In this document: positions 36,025-46,600 of the stretch, piece after piece
How positions within the stretch are numbered: position 1 is the stretch's first letter
Layout of the letters: the number at the start of each line of letters is the position of its first letter
Assembly: GCF_014356525.2 (NCBI RefSeq)
Contig: NC_052504.1
Coordinates: 59,755,637 to 59,819,636 of the forward strand
Source of the DNA: Nilaparvata lugens
Taxonomy: Eukaryota > Arthropoda > Insecta > Hemiptera > Delphacidae
DNA: 64,000 nucleotides
Direction of reading: 5' to 3'
Made by a program: the position numbers and the translations under genes
Notes under the pieces: model-generated
The model's database searches: none
The model's input: only the letters and a program-made list of their open reading frames with translations
What the model was told of the DNA's origin: nothing

Positions 36025-37566
36025 GTCAGTTCTCATTCAACTATTCAACGAATACAACACTGTTTCAATTTTCATGTAATTCAGGAAGTTTAAAGAAATT
36101 TAAACTGAATCAGAAATTTTATTGAGTCAGATGAATCAATATTACTCATATATCATCAGTACGCAAGATGATCACAGGTCGCGCGATTCCGGTTCGCGCG
36201 CAACTCTGGCCAAGCTCCCGCCGGCAACAATAGAGAAAGTGGCAAGTTCGCGCTCTGATCTCGATCACCGCACTTGGCGAATCGCATTTGTCGCGCAGCG
36301 AGTAAGTCTGTACGCAGCTAGTATTCAACATAATGTAATAAATGCTATTATGAAAAACACAATCTACAATTTAAGCGATAACAGTAGCCCACTGATCAAA
36401 TTGTTTACTGATCCGTATCCGAAGCCAAACTGAATTGATTCAATCAAGTATAGCATAGATAGAATACAATATTCAACCTATCGTAGATATGCATACACTA
36501 TTAAATTGGAGATTCAATCCTATCATAGATATGCATATGCTATAATTAATTCAAGCTACAGGGTAAGTTTGTTTCAGCCTAAAAATATACTGTAGAAAGA
36601 GTAGTTTGGATGAACACTGGTTTTGGATTTACTGACTGTGAATATGAAAAGTATCAGTGAAAATACCACCTTAGAATATAGATATCCGATCTTGAATCAT
36701 GTATAGCCTACTCTTCATGACTATGATTGTAATAGTCACTGATCTCCAAGAAAGTCATGAAATAAATGTATAATAAAAACAAAAATCTATTGTGTTTGAC
36801 ATTGTTAGTTTTTTCAATTGAAACATCCTACATATTGTTGAAGTCTCATTCAACACTTGACTCACATTGGTACTCTAGAAACTAGTGCTTTACCATAAAA
36901 AACAATGCATGTTATAGTGGGGTCCAAAATATGTATACACTAATTTCAGTGTATACATATATTCATTTATTGACAAAATTAACAAAAATATGTATACACT
37001 AATTTAAGTGTATACATATAATCATTTATTGACAAAATTAACATAAAAAGAACAAAACAACGTATAACTGAGAACCTTACTCTGTATTTTGGTTCAATTT
37101 TCTGTCATAAAATAGCCCAACAAATAAAACAAAATGAATAGCATGAGTAGCAAACTGTGAGACTGTTTCAGACCGTCGTAAACTTTAATGCCGTTTCAGA
37201 CCGCCCTAGTGTCTTCGGGTCATGTAGCACGTATATCAGCATATTGATAAACAAGTTATGAACAGTTCCAACCAAAATATATTTCCTCATTATTTTTGTA
37301 TTTGATCAGACTTTGGGCTGTGATCAAGTGTCATTGTTAAGTTCAAAGTGCATGGGCTGCCCGAGATACGGAGCGATGGGAACGTTTGAAATTATATGAC
37401 TTTAGCGTCTACGCCTGTTTGAATTTGAAATGGACAGGTTGAATTACATTAGGAGATACGTCTGTCAAAAAACGATGCTCAAGCTATGTACGGCGATCTG
37501 AAACGGCCTGTCAGTGCGTTGTCAAGATAATTCACTGTTAAAGCGTGTATACATTTTCTGTTTCAG
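36025..37566 (+). other. intron 2 with CpG-rich insert and palindromic duplication
   Basis: A CpG-rich island of about 130 bp (36175-36305) sits in AT-rich sequence. At 36929-37046 a 59-bp unit occurs twice in tandem, each containing the hairpin TATGTATACACT / AGTGTATACATA. GTTTCAGACCG words recur near 37163, 37193 and inverted near 37500. The 103-codon frame at 36122-36433 has no domain. Confidence 0.6.
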
Positions 37567-37793
37567 TGCTTCTAAATTCTAAAACTGAAGTTCTAGAAGA
37601 ACTTCTGAAGAATGGAGCTGATGTCAATGCAACTGATAAACGTGGTCAGTCTGCTCTCATGCAGGCTATTCTGGCACTGAACACTGATGGTGTAAGAATG
37701 TTGTTGAAATCAGGGGCAAGTACTGGGCTTTCAAATATGTACAACAACACTGCAATCGATATGGCTGGTCTGCTTCAAGACAAGGTTCATTAG
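37567..37793 (+). CDS. ankyrin-repeat protein (FANK1-like), exon C with stop
   Basis: Starts after TTTCAG in phase with exon B (G + TG = Val). It encodes LLNSKTEVLEELLKNGADVN, ATDKRGQSALMQAI, DGVRMLLKSGAS and AIDMAGLLQDKVH before the stop TAG (37791-37793). That is two further ankyrin repeats and a short tail, close to where FANK1 proteins end. A splice at GACAAG|GTTCAT just before the stop cannot be excluded, but that donor is poor. The spliced exons give about 210 residues, so the N-terminal part of a FANK1-length protein (about 340 aa) would have to lie upstream. Confidence 0.78.
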
Positions 37794-38780
37794 TTACTAT
37801 TATACTGTATTGCTTCTAAATGTTACAGATTATACACTCAGTTTATTAAGTTAATATTGAAGTATTATAATAAGAGTTTGATTGGGCTTCTTTCTATAGG
37901 CTATGAGTTATGAGCGCTGTCAATCAGAATTTTAAATATCACGTGAGAATGTTTTATGTACCTATCTACTTTTTCATGACAAATGAATTACATTTTAATC
38001 AATCCATCTTTATTAGCTGATTAGCCATGATTTTCAAGAATTGGAAAATTTGTAAGGACAAGAGTTATACCTATGAAATATGAAGCTCTTTATTCAACCA
38101 ACTTCTGGATACGAAGACATATATAAACTTGAATTCGGCTATGGCTATTCCGTAGCCTACTATACTGCGATTTTTGCAAATAGACACGATTAGATTATAT
38201 CCTATATCCGGGGAACTATCCTTCTAAATGATTATCTATATTATTATTCACAACTAATGAAATTGGTGATATGGATAGATTACACAATTTTAAATTGAAG
38301 CAGTATAATGAGATTCAACATAGACTTCATTTGAGTGCTTGATCATATCTACATAATTTGAACTTTCAACACCAGACCTGAGTCAGCCAGGTCATTCAGC
38401 ATTTATTTATTTATTTATATTAACACAATTTGATGTTAGTATGTGAGTGTCGTACTTTTTCAGTTGACTGTTATTTGAGGATGACCGAGGAGACCGATCT
38501 AGATAGATCTCTAAGATTTCGAGCGTTCAATTTGTATAAGCAAATATATATTTGCTTCATTTATTATAGAATTGTTTTTTATAAAATTGTTTCAGGAATT
38601 GGAGACAATATTAAAGACCCGACAAGAACAACAGATTCCGGTGTTGATGTGTTGAAGAGTGACAGAGTGACGGTGACAGTAGTAGTCCGATAACAGACAG
38701 ATAAGTAGACAGTAGTCCGATAGTCGGACTATTTCTGCGATATGATTCAGTTCTTTCAACCAGTAATCTTCATTGAAAAC
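37794..38780. other. downstream spacer, no gene seen
   Basis: AT-rich. An 87-codon frame at 38430-38693 has no domain. Short duplicated AGACAGTAGTCCGATA words near 38681 and 38705. Confidence 0.4.
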
Positions 38781-38789
38781 TTCAATGTA

Positions 38790-39170
38790 TTAATAATATT
38801 GATAGCTTATGACTATCCCAATACGTTTTCTCAAGTCACTTATCTTCTTTTCAAGTCGTATTTTCCACTTTGACTTGCACTGTTGTTTAGAAGAGCTACT
38901 TTTCTTAACCCTTGGTGCCAGTTTAATTCTCAGCTCCTGTAGCACAGTCAATGCCCCACAATGAACACAATAGATCCAATGTGTCACCTGGCTAATGTCA
39001 GTTATCTCATTAACATGTCTTGCAAGTATCCTATCTACAGTCTTAACCACACTGAACGCCTTTCTGTTATATAGAATCTTTTTTAGCTGATTAACTTATT
39101 AACATTACTCAGCAATTCCTCCTCAACTCTACCTTCATCAATTTCAAGTGCCTCAGTCACAGGGGCTACA
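38790..39170 (-). pseudogene. LINE ORF fragment (pre-RT linker)
   Basis: The minus-strand frame (38790-39050) reads VTHWIYCVHCGALTVLQEL, then a K-W-K-I-R-L-E-K-K-I segment and SDLRKRIGIVI. The pattern I-Y-x-A-A ... V-T-E-x-L ... P-W-K-R-R-L-E-x-K-I-x-x-L-R-x-D is common in the region between endonuclease and RT of some arthropod and mollusc LINEs. Upstream minus-strand sequence to about 39170 continues an acidic linker. The assignment is by pattern only. Confidence 0.45.
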
Positions 39171-39203
39171 GTCACATATATTATATGTATTAATAATACA
39201 TAT

Positions 39204-40434
39204 TATACAGAGTGGGTGAAAAGTCCGAGAACTGCTTAATATTTCATAAACAAAGGTAATTTGACGGTGGGTGTGATTGGGGATCCTATTCAAATTGAAA
39301 AAACTACTTTACTATGACTTTAAAAATCTAGTCCGCCATCTTGGATCCGCCATATTGAACGCAACTTTATTTTTTTAAATAGGAAGGTGGTCATGCGATA
39401 CATGATTTCGATACGGAATTTCAAGAAAAAAAGAATGGCGAAAACCGCATATCGATATCTCAAACCGTTTCAAAGATATTCACATTATTAATCAATACTA
39501 TTCAAAGCAGAAAGGAGAGAAAAAAGTCCGAGAACGGCTTAGTATCTCATTAAAAAAATGTGATTCCAAGGTGGGTGTGATTGTGAATCCTACTCAAATT
39601 GAGAATACTACTTTACCATGACTTTAGAAATCTGGTCCACCATCTTGGATCCGCCATTTTGAATGCAACTTAATTTTTTCAAATAGGAAAGTGGTCATCC
39701 AATACATGATTTCGATACGGAATTTTAAGAAAAAATGGATGGTGATAACCGCACATCGATATCTCAAACCGTTTCGAAGATATTCATATTATTAATCAAT
39801 ACCACTTATGTATTTCATTTCTGACTTGCATGGTATTGATTAATAATGTGAATATCTTCTAAACGGTTTGAGATATAGATGTGCGGTTTTCGCCATTCAT
39901 TTTTTCTTGAAATTCTGTATTGAAATCATGTATCATATGGCAACCTTCCTATTTAAATAAAGTTGCATTCAATATGGCGGATCCAAGATGACGGACAAGA
40001 TAAAGTAGATAAAGTCAAAGTAAGGTGGTATTTTAAATTTGAGTAGGATCTCCAATCAAACCCACCATCATATTACCTTTGTGTATGAGATATTAAGCCG
40101 TTCTTGGACTTTTTCTCTCCTTTCTGCTTTGAATAATATTGATTAATAATACGAATATCTTCGAAACGGTTTGAGATATCGATTTGCGGTTTTCGCCATT
40201 CATTTCTTATTGAAATTCCTTATCGAAGTGATACCTGGTGGACCCATGACCACTTCCTATTTAAATAAATAAAGTTGCATTCAATATAGCGGATCCAAGA
40301 TGGCGGACCAGATTTTTGAGTCATAGTAAAGTAGTATTTTCAATTTGAGTGGGATTTCCAATTACACCCACCGTCAAATTACCTTTGTGAATGAGATATT
40401 AAGCCGTTCTCGGACTTTTCACCCAAACTGTATA
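39204..40434. mobile_element. 1.23-kb foldback element, two direct and two inverted arms
   Basis: The ends TATACAGAGTGGGTGAAAAG (39204) and the reverse complement of CTTTTCACCCAAACTGTATA (to 40434) match over 29 bp with three differences. The arm repeats once in direct orientation (AAGTCCGAGAAC at 39221 and 39534). After a centre at about 39819 it then repeats twice inverted, giving four related units of about 310 bp. All contain GCCATCTTGGATCCGCCAT-like sequence and an AAACGGTTTGAGATAT-type word. No transposase frame. A shared TA at both ends is compatible with a TA target. Confidence 0.85.
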
Positions 40435-40504
40435 TTAAACTTCAATCTATTCTAATATAATTAGATGATAGATGAAGTGGGCAACAACTATATTTTCTAT
40501 CTTC

Positions 40505-41612
40505 TATATATATATATATAATTATATAAAAGCGGAATGGCACTCACTCACTGACTGACTGACTGACTGACTCACTCACTCACTCACTCGCAGAACTAAA
40601 AATCTATCGGACCAAAAACGTTCAAATTTGGTGGGTATGTTCAGTTGGCCCTTTAGAGGCGCACTAAGAACGGATTTGGAAAAATTCCCAAAGATGCACT
40701 CAAAATCTGCGTTTTCCAGCGTTTTTTTTAGCGTTTTCTCAGTTTTATCGAGAACAAATGAACAGAAAATGTTCAAATTTAGTACAGAAGCTCAGCTAAG
40801 GTGTAATAATGTTGTGTTAGAATGAATTTGCAAAACGTCAAAGATACGCCCAAAATTAGCGTTTTCCAGCGTTTTTTTGGGACAAAACATTCCAAATTCG
40901 GCAAGAGATAACTCCATGAAATTTAGAGGATGAATTCTTCATGGTATTGTTGATTGAATAAAACAAAAGTTTTCTGAAAATATCAATTTTTGAGGAAGTT
41001 ATTCAATTTACTAAAAATAACCAAAAATTGATTTATTTTTGGTCATTTTTGGTAAATTGAATAACTTCCTCAAAAAATTATGTTTTCAGGAAATTTTGGT
41101 TTTATTCATTCAAAAATACCATGAAGAATTATCCTCTGAATTTCATGGAGTTATCTCTTACCGAATTTGAAATGTTCTTTCCCAAAAATTTAAACTTTAG
41201 GCGCTCTTATCTCTAAAAGTAATGATCGGAAAAAATGTTTTCCTGGCAAAACCTTTTCATTTTTATAGCTTGATGAAATACAAATCGAAAAAATTTGGAA
41301 AACATCACCAGTAGGAAGTTTATTTTTAGCCTTTGCACAGCCTTATAACAGAAGCTCAGCTGGGGTGTAATAATGTTGTGTTAGAAAGAATTTGAAATAA
41401 CGCCAAAGATACGTCAAAAATTAGCGTTTTTGCGTTTTCTCAGTTCTTTTATCAAGTAATAGACAGAAAATGTTCAAATTTGGTACAGAGTTTTAGGTAG
41501 GGTCTAAAATTTTTTTGATGAGGTGACTTTAATATTTCAAAGATACGCCCAAAATCAGCGTCCTGGCTAGACGGATATGGCGAGCGAAGCGAGCCTGACG
41601 GCTAGTTATTCT
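40505..41612. mobile_element. repeat element with GACT microsatellite and long hairpin
   Basis: Starts TATATAAAAGCGGAATGGCA with a CTCACTCACTGACTGACTGA run and ends GCGAAGCGAGCCTGACGGCTAGT (position of the final T about 41606). It contains AGCGTTTTTT / TTTTCTCAG words in several copies (40720, 40868, 41420) and a long hairpin at 40879-41183. The 60-66 codon frames on both strands are repeat artefacts. Confidence 0.65.
40879..41183. repeat. near-perfect 149-bp hairpin, 8-nt loop
   Basis: 40879-41027 and 41036-41183 are reverse complements with few mismatches, for example TTTTTGAGGAAGTTATTCAA against TTGAATAACTTCCTCAAAAA, and AGAGATAACTCCATGAAATT against its complement. The loop is TTGATTTA. 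Transcription from either strand would give a long double-stranded RNA stem. Confidence 0.85.
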
Positions 41613-42489
41613 ATAAAGTTGGATTTGATTAGGGTTTGATGTATTTTGGAAGAAATAAATGCTGGATTAACTGTGAAGAACAATATTATCAAGAGAACTG
41701 ATCAAAACACTGTTTATAAGCACCTATCTAGATTAGTCATGGTAACATTTGTAATTATGTGTTTTCACCCTGATTCCTTCTGTGAATAAAGAGCATTACA
41801 ATTTTCCCGTTTGGTCATCATAATCATTTAGTCCTTGAGCCTGCATGAAATTCTATCTATAAGCGAGTGAGACAATGAGGTGAGGGCTTCTCTGGATTAT
41901 AATAAATTACCATATTTCTATTCAACCTTAACTTTCTCGATTCCTAGATGATACGAAACACATTGTCACACTACTTAAAAACAAAAATGTTCCGAATTGA
42001 TAAAGATAGTATCACATTTTATTAGATAATATAAATTATAACTGATTTAAGATACTAATAATTTTAATGGTTTTCTTGATTTCATGTTCATTTATACATC
42101 CTTAAAATGTATCACACGCTATTGACTTGCGTTTTTTATCTAAAGAAGCAATAATATTATCTGTCTTCTTCGCAGTAAAATCAGTTTTTAGATTTATTTA
42201 GTATGAGAGTTTATTCAAACAAAAGTGTGAACTATTTAATGAATCCTAGATGGGGATAAAGGTTGAAATATTCTGTTAAATTATAAACTTTTGTAATGTT
42301 TTCCTTTAATAAATGTATTGTCTATTCTATAACAAGATACATAATATGAACAAATGCTTCAAGATTTAATTAATTCAAATATTGCACAATATTCGATGAA
42401 TATGGAATTCTTTCTCGATGAACACATAATCGTCGTTTTGATTAATCCAAATACATATAACTGAGGATCTTGTACAACTAATTTATATT
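41613..42489. other. AT-rich spacer / 3' flank, no gene seen
   Basis: No coding content recognised. A TTTATT word near 42193 could act as a minus-strand AATAAA signal for the exon at 42490-42702. Confidence 0.35.
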
Positions 42490-42702
42490 TTAATGACCAG
42501 GTCTGTAATGAAGTAGCCAATTCAGAACCTCTGAGATTCCCATGCTTCCTAGTATTTCATTCATATGTTCCACAACTAAGTTTGAAATAGTATCACAGAC
42601 TACGCGTTCATTCTTTGTGAAGTAGGCCAACAGTTGGCTGTTGAGAAGTTCCTCAACTTCGGCATCAGATTTGCCACTCACTTTCAGACCAGTTGCTTTT
42701 GC
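42490..42702 (-). CDS. terminal exon of an unrecognised protein
   Basis: On the minus strand a good acceptor (TTTCCTTTTCACAG) precedes an open frame starting A-K-A-T-G-L-K-V-S-G-K. It continues with AEVEELLNSQLLAYFTKNER, VVCDTISNLVVEHMNEIL and a final LNWLLHYRPGH before the stop at 42490-42492. The helical, heptad-like composition, balanced codon use and splice site make it look like a true last coding exon of 71 residues. I do not recognise the family, and no further exon is visible on this strand within several kb. Confidence 0.5.
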   Translation of the reverse strand, partial: AKATGLKVSGKSDAEVEELLNSQLLAYFTKNERVVCDTISNLVVEHMNEILGSMGISEVLNWLLHYRPGH

Positions 42703-43249
42703 CTGTGAAAAGGAAACTCAATTTCAATTGATTTGACTCACTGGGCGCCATTTAAGCGGGACAGGGGAGTCTAGGACCCCCAAATATTAGATAATGCGAG
42801 GCTATCTACTAGAAACATTAAAATCCATTGGTAATTTATTTTTTTTAAAGCCGTAGTTATTCCTTTTTAAAGTATCAACGACGTAGCTAAATAGTCTTGA
42901 GAGTACGACCAACACTTAGAGTGAGTACAATTAGTGAGTTATTAGCAAGAATTGAAACTTGAAAATCAGCAAGTTATTGCAATGTGCCACAGTAAAAGCA
43001 AACGGAAGAGCAAAATCTACTGTCAAATTATCATTGTAAAATAAAAATCAAGATGTTTCCATGATTCTCACCAAATCAATATAAGCCTAACTGTATACGT
43101 TAACTATAAAAATGTGTACTTTTGGGCAAATCTGTATTATTTTTCATGAATACTCAATATGATGGTTTCTCGATCCATTCCGAGCTGCAATGTATTAACA
43201 CACTTTTTTCTAGGTATTTCACAAGAATTGCAGTCAAATATTCAAGTAA
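42703..43249. other. spacer or intron, no gene seen
   Basis: AT-rich; would be intronic to the minus-strand exon at 42490-42702. Nothing else recognised. Confidence 0.35.
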
Positions 43250-43566
43250 ATAATCAAATTCTTTTATTTACTGACTGTAGTACTTTTGACCATCTTGCGA
43301 TCATTTTCAATCATGATCGCGAGACGTTCGAAAGTACTTAAGTCAGTAAGTAAAATAATGTTGTAAATGTGCTTTTGCATTAACACTTTATTAATTAAAA
43401 GTTCACAACATGGAACAAGATAAAAATAAAATACTACATCAATTTGAAACGTTCATCATAAAACTGTAACTAGTTATTTACTTGTGAACGTTCGTTGCTA
43501 AAACAGTAACCTTGGCAACCGTGTTCACATGATTAGTATCCATGAAGGGCTTGCCTACATTACTAT
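43250..43566 (-). mobile_element. putative gypsy LTR
   Basis: Directly follows, on the minus strand, a polypurine tract AAGGGGGGGA (43567-43576) and begins ATAGTAATGTAGGCAAGCCC. It carries an AATAAAG signal near 43390. The left (3') LTR boundary is uncertain and no second LTR is found. It includes the hairpin at 43261-43356 (arms of about 40 bp around a TTTTCAA loop). Confidence 0.4.
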
Positions 43567-43770
43567 CCCCCCCTTAGGGATGTTGGTCTCCAATATCCAG
43601 ATTTTCTTGATAAGGTGGTAGCGATTAATGTGTACAACCTTTGGTTTGGTTCTTCATTCAGTTTCTTAATCCTGTACACAATTATTATCCTCTTCACGAT
43701 GTAGTACGGAACTTCCCTTGCTCTTTCTAATTTAGAGCAAACATTTTCTTAAATTGCCATATTCAATTCT
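43562..43770 (-). pseudogene. gypsy-type integrase C-terminal fragment
   Basis: The minus strand reads SKLERAREVPYYIVKRI and VYRIKK. After one frameshift it gives VVHINRYHLIKKIWILE and IPKGG with a stop. This matches the integrase tail of Ty3/gypsy elements (K-L-x-x-x-W-x-G-P-Y-x-I-x-x-x-x-x-x-V-Y-x-I ... VVHVDRL). The final codons run into the polypurine tract, as usual at the end of pol. Upstream pol sequence is decayed beyond recognition above about 43860. Confidence 0.65.
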
Positions 43771-43859
43771 TGCAAATAACAAACCTTGTTATTAGGGTTC
43801 CTTGAACCTTGTGGGCTCCATCGCGACCCCACCAACTATGTCTCAAACCTCTAAATCGA

Positions 43860-44211
43860 ACAATACTCTGCTCAGCCAAACCTCAGGGTAGGCACACTTC
43901 CTCCCTGCCAGACAGCCATGCTTCTGCAGTTCCGGACAACTGTGCTTCCTCTCAGCTACATGCTGAGGACTGACGAGTACCATTCGAGCTAGTGACACCC
44001 TCACTTGCAACTTATTTTCTTACACATGACAGCGATTTACGCTCAGTTGTCGCTCGATTGGCAAATCGCTCGGTTGTCCAGCCTCGTACACATGACAGCG
44101 ATTCATGAGCGGTTTGCGCTCGGTTATGATAAATAATTACTAGGTACAACATCTATGTACTCAATCTTAATATCTTAATCTATGTACTTAATCACTATAT
44201 TACTATTAAAC
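43860..44211. other. spacer with duplicated ACACATGACAGCGATT
   Basis: ACACATGACAGCGATT occurs at about 44033 and 44089, each near CGCTCGGTT or CGCTCAGTT words. It is probably a fragment of a short interspersed repeat. No gene. Confidence 0.45.
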
Positions 44212-44311
44212 NNNNNNNNNNNNNNNNNNNNNNNNNNNNNNNNNNNNNNNNNNNNNNNNNNNNNNNNNNNNNNNNNNNNNNNNNNNNNNNNNNNNNNNNN
44301 NNNNNNNNNNN
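44212..44311. other. assembly gap, 100 N
   Basis: Exactly 100 unknown bases. It cuts the C-terminal end of the transposase-like pseudogene on the minus strand. Confidence 0.99.
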
Positions 44312-46600
44312 GGCCGTCCTCTACCAAACACTTTCAGTGTTCGATATGGCTCATCAAAGCCATACCGAAATTTCATTTGTCCTGGGAATGCTTTTTCATA
44401 TTTCATCGATTTTATTTTTAGCCACATGACAGGTTCTCCATTCTCATCTTTGAGCCTGTTCTTTATTGTCTGTTTAGCCAATAATTTCAGGTCAATAAAG
44501 TCATCGAAAGAGAGTTGTTTCACATGGAAAGGATTTGCAGAACTCCTCTTCCTTTACTTCTGGCCATTTTCATGACATTGACCCAATCTTGAGTGAGAAG
44601 CAAGACACAAACTTCTTGCTTTTTCTATAGCACTGTGCATGCTGTCCCCTCCATTTGAGAGTGGCCAGATTCAAGAATTTTTGCTCTATTATTTCAATGT
44701 TGGTATTTTAGTGAGGTGTAAAAGAGCAGAAATATATTGATTTCTGTTTTGACCAGAACATGTATCGAAAAAAGTGAGAGTTCTTTAATATTTTCTGGAA
44801 GATTTTCAATTCACAATTTCAATGCAGTGCCAATCTCATTGCTGCCTCTTTTGCCATCTGTTTCCATCCACAACATGCAATGAGCTTCATTTGGACTTTT
44901 GGTCCTCATAAATTGTTAGATTGTACACACATAATTTGTGGTGTAATAAGTAGGACTCTTCACTTGAGGCAACTGAAGAATGCTTTGAAGTCAAATGAAG
45001 CTGACATGAAGCTGATATCATTTGACCTTTCTTGTCAGCTTCCTTCTCCACTCGAGCATCAGATTTTCTTTTCAAATGTTCAGAGTATTGTTTATCAAAC
45101 TCCTCTGTCAAATTTCCATCTTTTTCAAATTTTCATGTTTGCTGCATAGCTTGAATGGTCCTTCCTTGGAATGAAAAAGAAAGATTGTACTCTGTACAGA
45201 AAACTCGCCTGTACACAGCTGGTGAAACAGAGCTCTTACCTATTTCCTGCTGCATTTTTCTTTGTAAAGCTCAAACATTTTGGAAATTGACAACTTAGAG
45301 TCTAAATATTTTCTTTGAGTTGATTTTCGCAGTAATGAGACTCCATACAGGAAAACTCTCAATGTGAGACTCACATCATCCAAATCTTCTTTATTTGTTT
45401 GTTGTGGGGTTCTTTTTTTCCTCTTCTATCATTCTCAATGAATAACCCATTTTTTGATCCAGAAAAAGCTCTATTTACTGGTCCATTACTAATACATAGT
45501 GTTTGTTCTGAACAAAGCTCAGGCTAGAGCTACCAGAGGACTGTAATTTACTATTCAAATAATCAAATACAAACAAGGGGCAAAATTTAATCTTCAATTT
45601 AAGCCAGGTTATTTGTACAGTTAAACTCTGCATTAATGAACAATAAAAAAGAGCGAAAACTCACCAGATTTATTCCAATCTTGACTACTTGCCCTTCGAA
45701 GCCTTTATTAGGTGTTTTGGTCAGGTTCAGGGTGGGATGAAATCAGGGAAAAGACAGGTTTTCGCTTCCGGGCTGCCTTTTTGCGTTCAACTTGCAGGCA
45801 TACACTGTGTTCGAACAAAGCTCAAACTGGATTCTTTATAAATTCAAATCCGATTCAAATTAATTCAATTCAATACTATTTACGTGTTATATTCATAATT
45901 CACACACACGACATCAAACATTATTTACAAGAAATTTCCGATCGAAATTACATGACAAAATACAAATTCGGTCTTGCACAACAACGGGGACGAGACAAGA
46001 CAGACTGAAAACTAGGACGACAAGGCCAAAGCAGAAGGACGGTCTGCGCTGGTGCAAACACAAGCCTACTATTGGCAGAACTGCAGTCTGGCATTTTGGT
46101 GCTACAGTTCGAATTCTCTGGCCAGACCAGTGTTTTCTCAAAGAAGCTTTGACATACCCTCACCTCACATTCCTCTTTGGGAAGGTGGTACATTCTACTA
46201 CACTTTCTCTGTTTATCTTGTTGAACATAAATTTTCCTTCTCACTGGTTCTACAATTTTAACAAATTTTAGAATGAAGTCTTTCTGTCGTTTGAAATCAG
46301 CTAGTCCCACCAATTGTCTTACAAATTGAAATCCTCTCATTGTTGGTGAAACTCTTACCACATTTGAAGCGACATTTACTGAGTCTACAACCTTAGGTTG
46401 TTAGCAGGCATCATATTCTTTTTGGTCTGATATTCCAGACAATATACCTCCTTCTCTCACAATATTTCTCTATCCCATCATCTGGACTTCTCTTTGTGCC
46501 ATCTAGATGTTTTCTTTTTCCCCTTCTTCTTCTGAAGAAGATGGAGTCGCCTTATCAGGCTCAAAGTAGATCCTCACAGTGTCCTGTGACGAAAAAAAAG
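44312..46600 (-). pseudogene. transposase-like gene of the widespread GQNRN family, decayed
   Basis: Minus-strand pieces line up in order. First is an acceptor TTTCGTCACAG and an acidic/basic N-terminus (SSSEEEGEK). Next come a Cys motif CRLSKCRFKCGK, FKRQKDFILKFV, SRMYHLPKE and VCQSFFEKTL. After about 500 bp (intron or insertion, 45545-46060) follow GLFIENDRRGKKEP, RKSTQRKYLDSKLSISKMFE, YRRVFCTEYNLSF, HHKLCVYNLTIYE, GKRGSNEIGT and, frameshifted, TCSGQNRNQ and LESGHSQMEG. The end is VMWLKIKSMKYEKAFPGQ and FGRGR at the gap. I know this order from uncharacterised, probably transposon-encoded proteins that are abundant in insects and cnidarians. I cannot give a superfamily. Many frameshifts; non-functional. 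Confidence 0.7.

Noticed and set aside
36122..36433. 103-codon plus-strand frame in the ankyrin-gene intron
   Set aside because: Crosses the CpG-rich insert; no domain and not in register with the flanking exons.
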